Part shown: one piece after another, positions 11,956 to 24,177 of the stretch
How the letters are laid out: each line of letters opens with the position of its first letter
How positions within the stretch are numbered: the stretch's first letter is position 1
DNA from: Gordionus sp. m RMFG-2023
Taxonomy: Eukaryota; Nematomorpha; Gordioida; Chordodea; Parachordodidae
Direction of reading: 5' to 3'
Length of the DNA stretch: 64,000 nt
NCBI RefSeq assembly: GCF_954871325.1
Contig: NC_088775.1
Coordinates: 55,963,561-56,027,560 of the forward strand
Made by a program: the position numbers and the translations under genes
The notes under the pieces: generated by a model
What the model saw: only the letters and a program-made list of their open reading frames with translations
What the model was told of the DNA's origin: nothing
Databases searched by the model: none

Positions 11956-12059
11956 TTTTATAAAAATTAATAAATTTTACTTAATTATATAAATTAATTG
12001 AAAAATAAATGTTAATAGCAAAATAATAACATATATAAGAAAGATAATATTACAAAATT

Positions 12060-12122
12060 TAATATTGAGTGGTAGAACGTTTGCCTTTAAAACGTTGTCA
12101 TAAGTTCGAATCCCGTGATGTA
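12060..12122 (+). repeat. tRNA-like head, probable SINE remnant
   Basis: GAGTGGTAGAAC resembles a pol III A box, and GTTCGAATCCC about 40 bp later is a near-canonical B box. The anticodon-loop region (CCTTTAA) recalls a lysine tRNA, but the anticodon and acceptor stems do not pair, so this is not a working tRNA gene. A tRNA-derived SINE head is the simplest reading. Confidence 0.45.
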
Positions 12123-12156
12123 CAAAAAATTTTGTTTAAATTTAACATTAGAGATA

Positions 12157-14505
12157 TATATGTCGTATTGGGATATGAAATCATGTGGGATTCGAGATCT
12201 TGGATTGAATCCCCACTTTTTATTTCGAATCTTTTTTTTAAATATTTAAAACTTATGGGTATTCGGAATATATTTTTTTAAACACTTAAATAATATTTTT
12301 TTTGCAGCCTGGCTGGCACCAGAAAATTTTATTTTTTAGAGATATTTAGCTATAATAAATAAATTATATAATCAAAAATGATAAGAGAATGTTTAAAAAG
12401 TAAATAGTATAAAATTAAGGCATATAATGAATGAAAAGAATAAGGCTAAAAGACATTTTTTTGTAAATTTATAAAATCATAAATATTTTTTTAAAAAAAT
12501 CCGAATGAAAAAATTTATTTATTGCAACAATTATTCAATGCAATATGACATTTCGTTGAACATTTGATGTTGTTCTTGATCCTTTTATTCATGCAACCCA
12601 TTTTGCAATTGCATAACGTTGTTTTCCCATATTTTGTGACATAGTTTAATTAAAAAATTAATATATTTTATGTACATGAATTAATTTGAGGAGTGTGTGG
12701 TTACTATAAAAATAGCTTAAATTGCTTATGATTGATATATCTTTGTTGGGAATTTCAACATCATTTAATTTTATAGTTATATAGACTAGAGACAATAAAT
12801 GGTGCTAAAATTCTTCCAGCACACGTCTACCCATATTTTATTTTGTTCAATTTTTAATACTTTCCCTTCTAAATTTTTAGGATATGGAGAGATAATAACA
12901 AGTGATGACCTAAGATAAAGTTATTTTGTCCAATTATTTGAGAATAAATTATGTTTTGACACCCACGATCATTTAAATATAAAATAAAAGAAGGGGCCTT
13001 TAAAATATTAGAAATACTATTCCCAATATTATTGGTAACACAACTATTTTTCCATGTAATTTTATGGCCAACATTTTTTGAACAAGGACTATTAGTAATA
13101 TTATGGACAATTCGAAAGAAACCTTTGCTATTTTAATAACAATGTATATAGCTTCACATAATTTTCCTCATTGGTAAACAATAAAAAAAGTGACGGAATC
13201 GTTAAAAATATTATCTATATTTCCTTTCGTATATTTTGAATAGATTTGTATTTGGGTTTTTTTTAATATGGTTTTATATAAATTATATTCTGTAACTGTT
13301 TTGGGTAAAAGGCATTAAAAAAATTTTTAAACTAATATTAAAAATAAATAATTTTATTAATATAAATTTTCAAATGTAATAATTTAGATATTCCATGAAA
13401 AAAAATCCCGCCCAATGAGATTCTTAATTCATATTAAAAATAAATTTTCATTTCAAAATTTAATATTTTAGAAATTCTTTGAAAAAAATCTCGCCCAATA
13501 CAATTACTAATTTATATTAAAATTAAATTTATTGATAATTCATATCAGTTATTTCAAAGACCTGCAAGTTCGGCCCTAAGCCCGGTCCGGGTAAATATGG
13601 GTCAAGTCGTATTTTAATTTTTTAATATAAATACTCTGGCTGGGCCGTATATTTTAAAACCAAATATTTTAAATCGCCATTAAAAATAAATATAATATAT
13701 TTTTTTAAAAAGAATCCTGGCCGGGCCGTGCAAATGGCACCTCTGCAGGTCTTTTAGTTACTTTATTCCTAATTGAAAGGAAAGTATTAAAAATTGAACA
13801 AAATATGGGTAGGAACGTGTGCTGGAAGAATTTCAGCACCATTCATTGCCTCTAGTCTATATAAAACTATAAAATTAAATGATTTTGAAGTTCCCAACAA
13901 AGATATAGCAATCATAGATAATTTAGCTATTTTTATAGTAACCACATATACTCCTCAAATTAATTCATGTACATAAAATATATTAATTATTTATTTAAAC
14001 TGCTAAAAATATTTAGGAGCTTCCGAAATGTCACAAACTATGGGAAAACATCGTTATGCAATTGCAAAATGGGTTGCACGAATAAAAGATGTTAGTGTTT
14101 CAAGAACACCTTAAATTTCAACCAAATATCATATAGCATTGAAGAATTGTTGCAATAAATAATTATTTTTTTAATTCGGATTTTTTAAAATATATATTCA
14201 TGTGAAAATATTTCATATAAATTTACAAAAAAAAAAATGTTTAACCTTATTTTTCATTCATTATATGCCTTAATTTTATACTATATACTTTTATTAAAAT
14301 TTTCTTTTTAAATCCCTTATTTTGACCTTTTAATTAAATGGTGCCAGCCAGATGGCAAAAAAGAGAAGAAAACGTAATTATATTTTTTTTCATGGGGATT
14401 CGGAATCTTTTTTTAAAATATTTTTGGGAGATTCAAGATCTCGAATTTCCACGTTGGGATTCCAAATTCCACATGATTCCATATCCCAATACGACAATGA
14501 TAAAA
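12157..14505. repeat. 2.3-kb inverted repeat (large foldback)
   Basis: The left arm from 12157 pairs with a right arm ending near 14505. Matching blocks include GTCGTATTGGGATATG with CATATCCCAATACGAC, TGGCTGGCACC with GGTGCCAGCCA, TGCAACCCATTTTGCAATTG (12592) with its complement at 14059-14078, and AGACTAGAGACAATAAATGG with its relative near 13840. The pairing continues inward to about 12900/13760, giving arms of roughly 750 bp with visible substitutions. The right arm carries a later MITE at 13555-13755. A 60-codon frame at 13794-13976 lies within the right arm and matches nothing known to me. Confidence 0.75.
13555..13755. mobile_element. GC-rich hAT-type MITE inside the foldback
   Basis: This 201-bp element runs from CAAAGACCTGCA to TGCAGGTCTTTT with interior words CCCGGTCCGGG and GGCCGGGCCG. 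The flanks AGTTATTT (13547-13554) and AGTTACTT (13756-13763) match at 7 of 8 bases. It interrupts the right side of the 2.3-kb inverted repeat and so is younger than it. Same family as 5140 and 23978. Confidence 0.75.
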
Positions 14506-14689
14506 ATCAATTATCGGTATCGGTGCCGTTTGAAATATCGGATCGATGAAAAAATTGTGGATCGGTACAGCCCTAATAATTTTTATTAATATTTTAAAGC
14601 CTCATAGAAGTGGGTAAGAGATTAAGTAAATATACCATGTTTTCAGGGTCCGATTCTTGGTTGGGCCCATTTTCGGGCCCGAAGCTAGG

Positions 14690-14830
14690 TATATTTCTAT
14701 GCTTTGTATTAGAAATCTGCAAAGCTCGGCCAGTTTTTTGTTTTATCAAATAATCGCTCAATAATAGCACTTGTGGGCAATGCATTTTTTTTAGTTTCTG
14801 AACGTTTTATATAAGAAAAATTATCAATAA
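14690..14830 (-). pseudogene. hAT transposase C-terminal remnant
   Basis: A short - strand frame reads NALPTSAIIERLFDKTKNWP, which is the start of the hAT C-terminal dimerisation domain (LPTSA.IERLF). It is bracketed by A+T-rich sequence with scattered remnants up to about 15150. It is too decayed to delimit. Confidence 0.5.
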
Positions 14831-17130
14831 TGTTCATTTGACCATTTTAAGATTTAAAAAGGTGTCAATAGGATTTATTAGCTAATGTGCATCCTCGTTG
14901 GAGATTGGTCAACGTTACCAATAGCCTATTTAACTGCTCTTAGGATCCAATTAAGTTAATATATATCGGAATTAAATACTTTATTTTCCCTTCAAGAGTT
15001 TCAACAATCTGATCTGATAGATCTAATATTAACGACTTTCTTTTCTTGAAAATTATCCAAAATTCTTGCTTTGCCACATAATATCATACCAAAAGATGTA
15101 ATCAGATGAGGGATTATCGACCAAGGAAATTGGCTGGACTGTATCAATTAATAATTAATTAATTTATTAGCTAATTTTTGAGATGCACCTGGTTCTAATG
15201 TCATTATTTATTTGAATTATTGAATGTAGCTTCCTCATATACATCAAAATTATTGGATATTTTTCAATCTTTCTGAATTTTTTGCATTCTAAATTTAAAA
15301 CAGTAGTTAATAATTTCACTAAAATGTATGTAATATCTTTTTAGGTTGAAGTAAGCGATCTCATTCTTTATTTTATGCAGTTCAAAATATTTATAAATAT
15401 TGTGGAAAGGTAATTCCAGAATATCATTTTCTAGTACAATTTAGCTTATCATCTCTCTCTTCCATGTTTAAGTCGTTTGACGGCATTTTATATTTTCCAA
15501 AAATAAAAGTCCTAATCAAAAAATTTCCATTCAAAAAAGCAAATCTTTTTTTTATATATTTTAAAAATAAATTAAAAATTTTTTCAATATGATTTCTTAA
15601 AATTTTGGCTATTTTTAATTTTTCTAACTTTTCACGATCAATTTTAATTTACTCAATTTTCTTAATATTTTTTCTTCTCATTTTTGATTATTTTTTTTCC
15701 CTCTAAATATTCATTTATTAAAAATTTCTATCAGAATACTTAAAAAACTATAATATTAAAACACTAAAATAATTTCTTTATTTTCCTTGCCTTTCTTCAA
15801 TTATAAATTTTATGTCATTTTTCCATTCATTTTCCCTTTTTCATCTTACATAACAATTTTTTGACTTTTTATCATCTTTGCTTCTTATATTTTTATTTTT
15901 TATAGTAAGAAAAAATTATATTCATTAATAATTTCCCCTTTTTTATATTTCCATATTTTTAAAATAATTCTTGGCATTCTCTTCAGTTATTCTTCTCCCT
16001 CCATTCTCCATAAGACGAATACATTCCTTCTCCTGATTAGGATTTTAATTCTGACAAAATCCTTTTTGGCGGTATTGGTAATTTTATTGTATGCCCTCGC
16101 CTTTCTATCGATTCTCTAATTGTATGGTTATGATGAAATGGAACATTCATTATCCATCACAAATATCATATTACTTTCTTTAAAATAAATTAATATTTCA
16201 TTTATAAATTGTGTATAGCGTTGCAGGGGCCATCGGGAACCTCGAATCTGAATATTCCCGCGAAAAGTGGGAAGAAGAATGATAAAATAAAATATAGAAT
16301 TGAATAATAATGACAGGAAAAATAAAAAAATAATTTTTAAAAAGACAAAAAAAATTCATCACAAATGAGAAGAAAAAAAAATTTATAAAATGAGAAGAGA
16401 TGTAAAAAATAAATTAAAAATGTTAAAGAGATCTCATAAAATTAGAAATTAAATAAGGAGAATTATATCCAAAAATTTAAGATATCTAACGCCCTATTAA
16501 CTACGCTATTAAAATAAGCAGCGCACTACTTCAACAAATCTGGCTGAGAATAACGATTCATTGTTTTTATTTATTCTATAAATATTTATTAGAACTGTTT
16601 ATTAATCACTATTATTTTTCATACAAATAAGGATATTTTCAATTGATTTTATATAATTTAAATGAGATATTCATGATCTCTATTATGGGTTAATATTTGA
16701 TTATTAAGCAGTAAGATTGAAATTAATATTATCTAAAAATGAATTAAAGATAGTTACTTTCTTCTAAAATAAATCTTGACCTTCTAGAATTTAATAAAAC
16801 ATTTTTTTTAGATGGAAAAACACTTTTGAATACTTATTTTATTATTAGATAGTAAGGGAATATCCATTAAATTCAAGTGCATAAAATTAAAACATTAAAT
16901 TATCGGATCGGTAAAAAAATTTGCGAATCGGACAGCCCTAATCTGAATGTTGTTCAAATTTTTATAATTATAATCCGATCTATTCTTTCTTATTATCAAA
17001 TTTTTAAAAATAATATCATGGTCGGCAATTTAAAATACATAGTGAATTAAGACAAAATTTTGGTCGCTAATATTTATATTTTATTAATTATATAATTTTT
17101 ATCGATCGTTTTTTCTTAAATAAAATGAAG
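14831..17130. other. A+T-rich tail of the long YPEL intron
   Basis: Nothing can be bounded here. One GC-richer patch at 16216-16281 follows a GCAG and reads AIGNLESEYSREKWEEE before a stop; it may be an old coding fragment but is unassigned. A hAT-like right end (CGGACAGCCCTAA) lies near 16935. Confidence 0.5.
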
Positions 17131-17220
17131 GAACACGCATTTGAATCCAGTCAAAAGTATAAAGAAGGAAAATTCATAATCGAATTAGCTCACATGATCA
17201 AGGATAATGGATGGCTATAG
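17131..17220 (+). CDS. YPEL: Yippee-like protein, terminal exon
   Basis: This 90-nt exon encodes [20 protein letters not shown] then HMIKDNGWL and a TAG stop at 17218-17220. That is the invariant YPEL C-terminus, with one extra leucine. The acceptor AG ends at 17130. The preceding exon ends on the whole codon for Y of GWKY, so the join GWKY-EHAF is in phase and reproduces the family sequence exactly. The three exons encode about 80 residues; the upstream 35-45 residues with the first zinc pair are outside the window. The frame is intact across 15.5 kb of repeat-rich DNA, strong evidence for selection. Confidence 0.95.
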   Translation, partial: EHAFESSQKYKEGKFIIELAHMIKDNGWL

Positions 17221-18690
17221 AATTATTATGTTTTATTTAAGGAAATATTTATAAAATAATTCATTCTCCCCTTTAAATTTGCAATCCATTTTTTCAAATT
17301 ATCCGGTTTTTTTTAAATAATTTTTGATTTTTTTTATAAACGAAGCAATTTATAAGAACTTGATCTCTCATCTCATTATAGTATAATTTATATAAAAAGT
17401 CCCGTGACGAAAAGAATTTTTTCTCGCAAAGAAAATAGCGCAAATAATATAATCTACGAGGAAAGCATGATATGTGACTTGACTAAATTAGCGCTTTGAT
17501 AAAATAAATTATTTTGTAGATGCCATCACTCGAAAGGAAAATGAATTCCAAAAAAATATGGGCCAATAAATTATTTAATGTTGTTGTAATCAATCAATAA
17601 ATAACACATCTCATTCACGCCCTTTTAAGTGTATGAATATTTGGGGCAAAGGAAAAAATATTTTCCTACAAAAGCTTGTTGTTAATTGGCTCGATTTGAA
17701 CTAATTTTTTGAAATGGGCACCCTATTTTATCCAGAAAAATATTACTCAAGCCTGAATATTTTTCTCATGCACAAAGGTTTGGACATTTATTAGCGAAAT
17801 ATCGAGGCTTAGGCAATATTTTTCTGGCTAAAATATTGAGTTAGCCTTTTTAAAAAAATTGAGCTGTTTAACCATTTACATTGTAACCCATATTTCTAAA
17901 CACATACACATAAAAGATTATAGAGACTAAGTAGGCAACTTCTTAATTAAATCACGATGGGAAATTGAAAAATTTTAAACACATACCCTTTCTAAACCAT
18001 TTTAAATATGTGATAAATTTTTTTTGCATAATAAACTCATTTCTATACCCAACGTATTTATCAAGTTGCAATAACCGTTTCATTCATCCAACATTTACTT
18101 AGGAATAATATTTGTGAAAATTATACCTATTTGATATTATAATTTATATGTGTTAATATTACTTGTATATAATTTAATATGTAACGTAAATTTATTTTAC
18201 CCACTCCCCTTTTTTAAAATTACATCCAAAGTTGATTTACTTTTCCAGAGCAATCATGTATTAAGATGCATGTCCTTAGTTTTTTGTTGGACAGTTATAT
18301 CTTTTATCATTGACAAAATTTAAATCAACTTTTGACGTAGCCTTAAATACATATTTGAAAAGTATTTTGATTTCCTATAAATTTATCCTAATATATTATA
18401 ATAATAAATGTCATCATTTTATTTTTAAAAATAAATTTATTATACATTTTATGAAATTTTTAAAAAAGTACACATTTCTCTTTAAAATCTATTTATAACA
18501 AACATAGTTACAAAAAGAAGCATATTTATAATATATATGGATATAAATGACATCCAATTTCTATTATATACTTTTTTTTAAAAATATTATGATTGGATTT
18601 ATAAAAAAATAAATTCTTTATATAAAATTTTATATTGGGTAGGGACAGGCTTCTTAAAAAAAGGTCTATTAACAACATTGTAAAATATTA
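17221..18690 (+). other. YPEL 3' region and intergenic A+T-rich sequence
   Basis: The 3' UTR must start here. AATAAA-like words occur (for example near 17514 and 17565) but none can be chosen as the polyadenylation signal. No further gene or bounded repeat is visible. Confidence 0.5.
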
Positions 18691-18699
18691 GACAATATT

Positions 18700-19080
18700 G
18701 ATATTCGTGTTGTTAAAACGCCATAAGTTGCGAATCCATCCCAAAATTCGGGTTGTTTTTTTATTACATCGACTCTAGTAGAAACCGAAAAACGACCTCT
18801 ACTCAAAACATAGGTTGATTTTTTCGACTTGATTCAAAATTTGGGTCCTTTTACGATCGCGACTCAGATTGAAGCCGAAATAACGACTCTGGCCCAAAAT
18901 CTAGGTCGATTTTTCACTTCTAACAAAAATCATGTTTTTTTAATTGGATTTAGACTCAAATTTGGGGTCGTTTTTATAACCTCACCCAAAGTTAACGCGT
19001 TGTTTATTTCAACCCGACACAAAATGACAGTCTGCATTTTTGACCTGACCCGAAAATTTGACCTTATAACCCAAACATGA
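18700..19080 (+). repeat. Degenerate repeat of CCAAAATTTGGGTCGTTTT-like words
   Basis: Words like CAAAATTTGGGTC, CAAAATCTAGGTCG and CAAATTTGGGGTCG recur every 50-70 bp, alternating with CGACTC and GAAGCCGAAA. An 83-codon frame at 18829-19080 passes through it and is a by-product of the repeat. Confidence 0.5.
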
Positions 19081-19489
19081 TATATGATTATAAATAATAA
19101 TGAGATTAATAAATGATATAATAGTAATTTTTAAAGAAATCACGAACTATACGAGATCATCATGGGGTCTAAGGGGGTGCCTAAAAGTTATATAATGAGC
19201 TATAATGTAGAATCTTATTTTAAAATTCGTTTTAAGCCCGCTTCGCTTTATTGACTTTTTACTTTATTTATTTTCAGTTGTTTTTTGATGGTAGATATGT
19301 AGAATATGGGTATTGATCCATAAATAATTAAACGATCTATCCAATTGGAGATCAAACTCTCCCTCTTAATGTTAGTCTAATCTTTTAGGGGTTAGGAGTA
19401 TTTTTATTAACACAAAATATCGATAGATATGAGTATCAAATAAAAGTTGACTAAAATATCTTTTGGCTGAGATATTATTCACTCTTGAT

Positions 19490-20145
19490 CCTATGAGCCG
19501 AACCCAAACTGGAACAAACCATTATAATTTTCGGAACCGTAACCGAACCATTATAAAAATATAAAAAGAGCAAACCGACAAACTGTAATATTTATAACCA
19601 GGTTAAACCGGTTCATACCGGTTTTTAAAAATAATTAATTACTTAATTTAAAATTTTAATTTTTCTTCAATTTTTACCATATATTAAGTGCATATTATAA
19701 ATGAAATGAAATTTATATATTTGTTTTTTAATTCTATGAAATCATTGCTATTTAAAAAATTTATTCTCTTTAACTCTTTTATTTGAAAGTTTAATAAATG
19801 TTCCACAATTCATCATTTTATTACATAAGATTTAAGATCAAAGATAAAATCATATTTGCGAAGCATTTTTACTATTGATACAGTAGAAAATAAATCAGTA
19901 CGCTCATGTTGTAAATTAAAAATTTCTGGTAATCTGTCAAATTTAGAAAGACACCTGGAAAGAAATCACAATAATGAATGTCTAAATTATTTGAATGAAA
20001 AAACAAAATATCAGGAAGTATTATGCAAAAAAACCCAAAATTAATATAGAAAAAATCTATAAATATATATTTAACATTTAATTGATGAGTTCTACCATAG
20101 AACTTGTTACTCGTCATTATCTTCATTATTGTTTTTAGTTTATAT
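19490..20145 (+). pseudogene. hAT remnant with BED-like zinc finger
   Basis: The left part has paired words CCGAACC, AACCGGTTCATACCGG similar to the ends of the element at 32843-36699. A frame around 19856-20044 includes SGNLSNLERHLERNHNNE, the second half of a BED zinc finger; the first cysteine pair is degenerate. Its right side is cut by the element that starts at 20146. No other transposase part remains. Confidence 0.55.
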
Positions 20146-21019
20146 TAGGGTTGTGCATTTGACCGGTCAAATAAGATTCGGACAATTGACCGATATTTGA
20201 CTGATCAAATTCAAATAAATGTTTTTGACGATATAAATTCTATTTTAGTAAAAAATGTATGTATATTAAATTACATATTTCTAAATTCTATAATTAATGT
20301 TTCACTCTCCATGGCAGAGCCTTGTTCTAATTTATATTCAATCTTATCATTTTCTTTAACATTTTCTAATCGATCTTAGGTTATGATATACTCCTACCAA
20401 TATTCTGGTTGTCGAGATCTTCAATCAGATTTCTTAAATATTTCTCTTAATATTCAAGGTGAACAAAGCCTATTCCAACAACTTTAACCCGAAATCTGAT
20501 TGTTTTTTATGAAAGTTACTGGTTTCCACATCACTTAAATTATTCTAATGATCATCACTTTTTAAAACGACTAATTTTTTATTATATCATATACTTCATC
20601 AAACTCAATTAAGATGATCCCCTTATATTGGGGATCCAATAAATAATCAGCAGTGCAATGGAGCACATGAATTTCAATTGTTTTCTTTTTCAGACGTATC
20701 TTTAATATTTTTTCTTTAGGTTGTAAAATATAAAATCATTGACATGATGATATTATGTGTTTTCTAAATTAAGCATCTCATTTTCTACGGTCAATAAGAT
20801 AGCTAAATGTTTATGAATAGTTTAAAATAATTTTTGTCCAAATATCATTTAATTTATTATTGGTAATTTATCTCGGACAAATATCCAACTTCTTCAACAG
20901 CTGCTTTCAGACTTTCTTGCATATATGTTTATTTGGATAATTCTATGTAATATAAATTGGCAATTAATAATTTTCTCAAACCCTGCTTAAGTAAAATTAT
21001 TATATTTATTCCATATCAC

Positions 21020-21415
21020 GTCAATACCGCGAAATGCATTACCGCGAATGTTGATTACTGCGAAAAGATATTATAGCGAATGCATTACCGCGAATGCATC
21101 ATAGCGAAAACAGTATCGCGAATGCATTACAGCGAATGTATTAGAGCGAAGAAATTATCGCGAATGTATTAGCGCGAATGCATTATCGCGAATGCACCAT
21201 AGCGAAAACAGTATCGCGAATGCATTACAGCAAATGTATGACCGCGAATGCATTATGGCGAATGTATTAGCGCGATTGCATTAGAGCGAATGCAATACCT
21301 CGAAATTATTATCGCAAATCAGCTAATATATTATCGCGAATGCATTATAGCAAATGCATTTCAGCGAATTCATTATCGCGAATGTAATATCATGAATTAA
21401 TTATCACGTATGCAA
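21020..21415 (+). repeat. Left repeat-built inverted end
   Basis: About 25 degenerate copies of a 14-15-bp unit with cores GCGAATGCATTA, GCGAATGTATTA and GCGAAAACAGTA. The unit contains the palindrome ATGCAT. It is not a CRISPR array, since there is no spacer sequence between units. Confidence 0.8.
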
Positions 21416-23977
21416 TACTGATTTATATTTGACAAATGATCGATATAATTAATATAAAGTATTAAAATTCTTTACTACTTATCCACTTCTTAATAAATAG
21501 TTCATCTTTACTATGTTTTTATATTTTAAATATATTGGTAACAATAAATTTGTCATCTTTTGGAAATTCCTAGCTGATAATATTTTTCCTGATCTCTATT
21601 TTTCTAAAGAAATTCTTTAAACTCACTAATTATATTGTAACTCATTTAGCAAGTTGAGACCTTTTTCAAAAAACGAGAAAACCAGCCTAATTGACGTTTC
21701 TATATTTATTTAACGTAGCATTTTTAAATTTTTGTAACTTTAAAACACGTCACTTGCTATTTATGAAGTTTCGTATCCTCAATTTTTTTTAATAATTAGA
21801 TTAAATCGTTTTTTAAAAAATTTGAAATACTAATATTGGACAAAAATAACTTACCCTTATTTATTTTTATTTATTTAAAAGACGTGTTCCCATTATATTG
21901 ATTTTTTCAAATTTTTTTCGTAATTATAAATTATAATGGAAAACAAACACAAAGCATATTTTGAGATCCGTAAAATTATTAAAAATTTAAAAATTTATGT
22001 AATTAATCTTTCCTATTTTTTCTTGCATGAACCTGACAATAAACGCCAATTTGATATTAAGGGCCATATTTTACCAATTGTTTTTTCAAGTTTGTAAGAT
22101 TCAAAAGGTTGTAGCCTATTACTTGATAGTTTTTCGATATATGGAACCCGTATCTTGAGGTCTCTTTAAAGTATTGAACTGGACTAATATTCCACTTTCT
22201 TCTAAAAAATTAAGGAATTAAACTTCAATTTTTCTTCTCATGGCATAATTTTATCATTATCAGATCTTCTCTTGATATAATAATTAATTTACAAAATTAC
22301 CGTATACGCTTATATTGTTAGTGGCATTTAATAATGAGATTTCATTTCTTTGATAATACCGAAATATTTTTGTGTTATAGTTTATGATTTAGGAGAAATT
22401 TTAAAAAAGATGAGTGTGACTACATTTTTAAAATTTAAAATATTTTGAGATTATTAAGATACACAATAAAATAGATTTCATAAAAGAACGATGATGCGTT
22501 TCAGAGTTATAAAGATTTAAAAACGTAACGTTTTTTAGTCAACCGGTAAATAATCTAAATTTTTGATCTCATGATCAACTTTCTCCTAATAGTAGGGACT
22601 AGGGCTATTCAGCGTTTTTATCAAAATCATCATAAGCCTGAAAATAATTGTTGTATTTGAATATATAAAATACTATGAGATAGCCCAACAAACATTTACC
22701 TAAAGTTATACATTAATAAATATTTTTAATATTTTATTGATTCTAATAAAAGTTAAAATTTTCCCCAACAAGCCCCAAACCCGGGGCTTGCAGATTCCAT
22801 TGGTTTATTAAGTCTCTTACATAGATGATTATAATTATTATTCTTCTATTTTTTATGGACTAAGTTTTATTGATATAATACATCATTTTCATCTAAATAA
22901 TTCATATAAAAATGTCAAAATATGACATTTTATTAATTTTAAAAAATGTTTAAGTTTTTAATTATTTTTCAAATTTTTTTTCTAATTATAATAATTATCA
23001 TATAAAATATTTAAAGTTATAGTAGCCAATCAATACTTATTATATCATATTTTTAAGCATAATTTAATTGATTCAGCTAGCCTTGATTCTAATAGCCTCT
23101 AGTTATTCATATGATTAACCCTATTCAGCGCGAAAATAACATGTTGATAATTTTTTCTTTTTATTATAGTAAAAGTTTTTTTATCTATAAATATAATATA
23201 ATTTAAATTTTTCAAAAATATTTTTTAAAAAATAAATGGTTCGTATAGATACAACCACCACCCCCCCCCCACCCCCAGTCATATCTGGAGGCATAGAAAT
23301 TTTTAAATAAGATAAGATGAAGGGGAACATTGCATTGATTAAACCTCCATCTTATTAAATCTATTATAATCGTCAAAATTATTAATTTTATAGCTTTAAG
23401 TTTAAAACAAATAATAAGCCAGGTGCCGTCATATAAATTCTCGGAATACCCTTGAATAAAAAAATGGATAAAATAATCTTAAAAAAAATTATTCAACGCT
23501 GGGCGATAAAATAATATGATAAAATTTTAAAAATAAAAAAAGAATTTTTCTCCAAAATATAAATCCTAATTTGTATTTGCTTATGATAGATAATTTTTTA
23601 GCTAATCTTGGACAACTTTTATTGACAAATTATATCTTAAAAGTTTCGCGAATTAAAAGTGTATTATAGCAGGGACCTGGAAACAAAATTTTTATGAAAC
23701 TAAATTCTAATTTTCTCGGCCAAAGACTTGTTTATGAATAATTATGATGATATTTTTGAGTTTCCGGTTGTTATTTTTTTAAAATATGCTGGACAATTAG
23801 AAGTAGTAATGTTAAAATTATGAAAATGTTTCTTACTTTATCAGTTCCTATTAGTGCTTTGCTTTAACTAGTAGAGTAGCCAGTTTAAATAAACTATCAG
23901 CAACTAAGCCAGTCTTACGTCAATTTTTTAGAAATTTTATCAATATTTAATACTTTGTGAGTTATTTTAATCTGCAC

Positions 23978-24169
23978 TGCCCGGCTTGAATTTCTTTAAA
24001 ATAAATATTAATTTACATAGATAATAATGGTAATTTAAAATATATGGTTTTAAAATATGTAGCCCGGCCAGTGTATTTAAAAAAAAAATTTTTAGGCTGG
24101 GCTCGGTTATATTTGAAAAAAATAAAATACGGCCCGGGCCGGGTTTAAGGCTGGGCCTGTAGGTCTCTG
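23978..24169. mobile_element. GC-rich hAT-type MITE
   Basis: The 192-bp insert ends in CTGTAGGTCTCTG and has CGGCCCGGGCCGGG inside. The flanks ATCTGCAC (23970-23977) and ATCTGCGC (24170-24177) match at 7 of 8 bases. Its left end lacks the first few bases of the family end CAGAGACCTGCAG. A frame overlapping it on the - strand is not a gene. Confidence 0.65.
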
Positions 24170-24177
24170 ATCTGCGC

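Larger units (their letters stand above)
4891..17130 (+). other. YPEL intron, 12.2 kb, packed with repeats
   Basis: The intron runs between donor GTAAGC at 4891 and the acceptor AG ending at 17130. It contains at least two bounded hAT MITEs, related GC-rich and GGTCAA-type elements, a 140-bp satellite, a tandem array with 'GGCTCA' words, two inverted repeats and decayed hAT and LINE pieces listed separately. Nothing in it requires another gene. Confidence 0.85.

Noticed and set aside
12060-12122. Functional tRNA gene
   Set aside because: A and B boxes are present but the anticodon and acceptor stems do not pair. The same holds for 40178-40246.
5333-14575. AGGTCTGTACC at 5334 and GGTACAGCCCT near 14570 as ends of one 9-kb hAT
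   Set aside because: The ends are alike, but the flanking 8-mers do not match cleanly; two separate remnants are as likely.
16216-16281. GC-richer patch as an additional YPEL or host exon
   Set aside because: It follows GCAG and reads a short peptide, but matches nothing known and does not fit the YPEL frame.
18829-19080. 83-codon frame as a gene
   Set aside because: It is the translation of a degenerate repeat with recurring CAAAATTTGGGTC words.
21020-21415. CRISPR-like array
   Set aside because: The short units are contiguous without unique spacers, lie in an animal genome and have an inverted partner at 26 kb.
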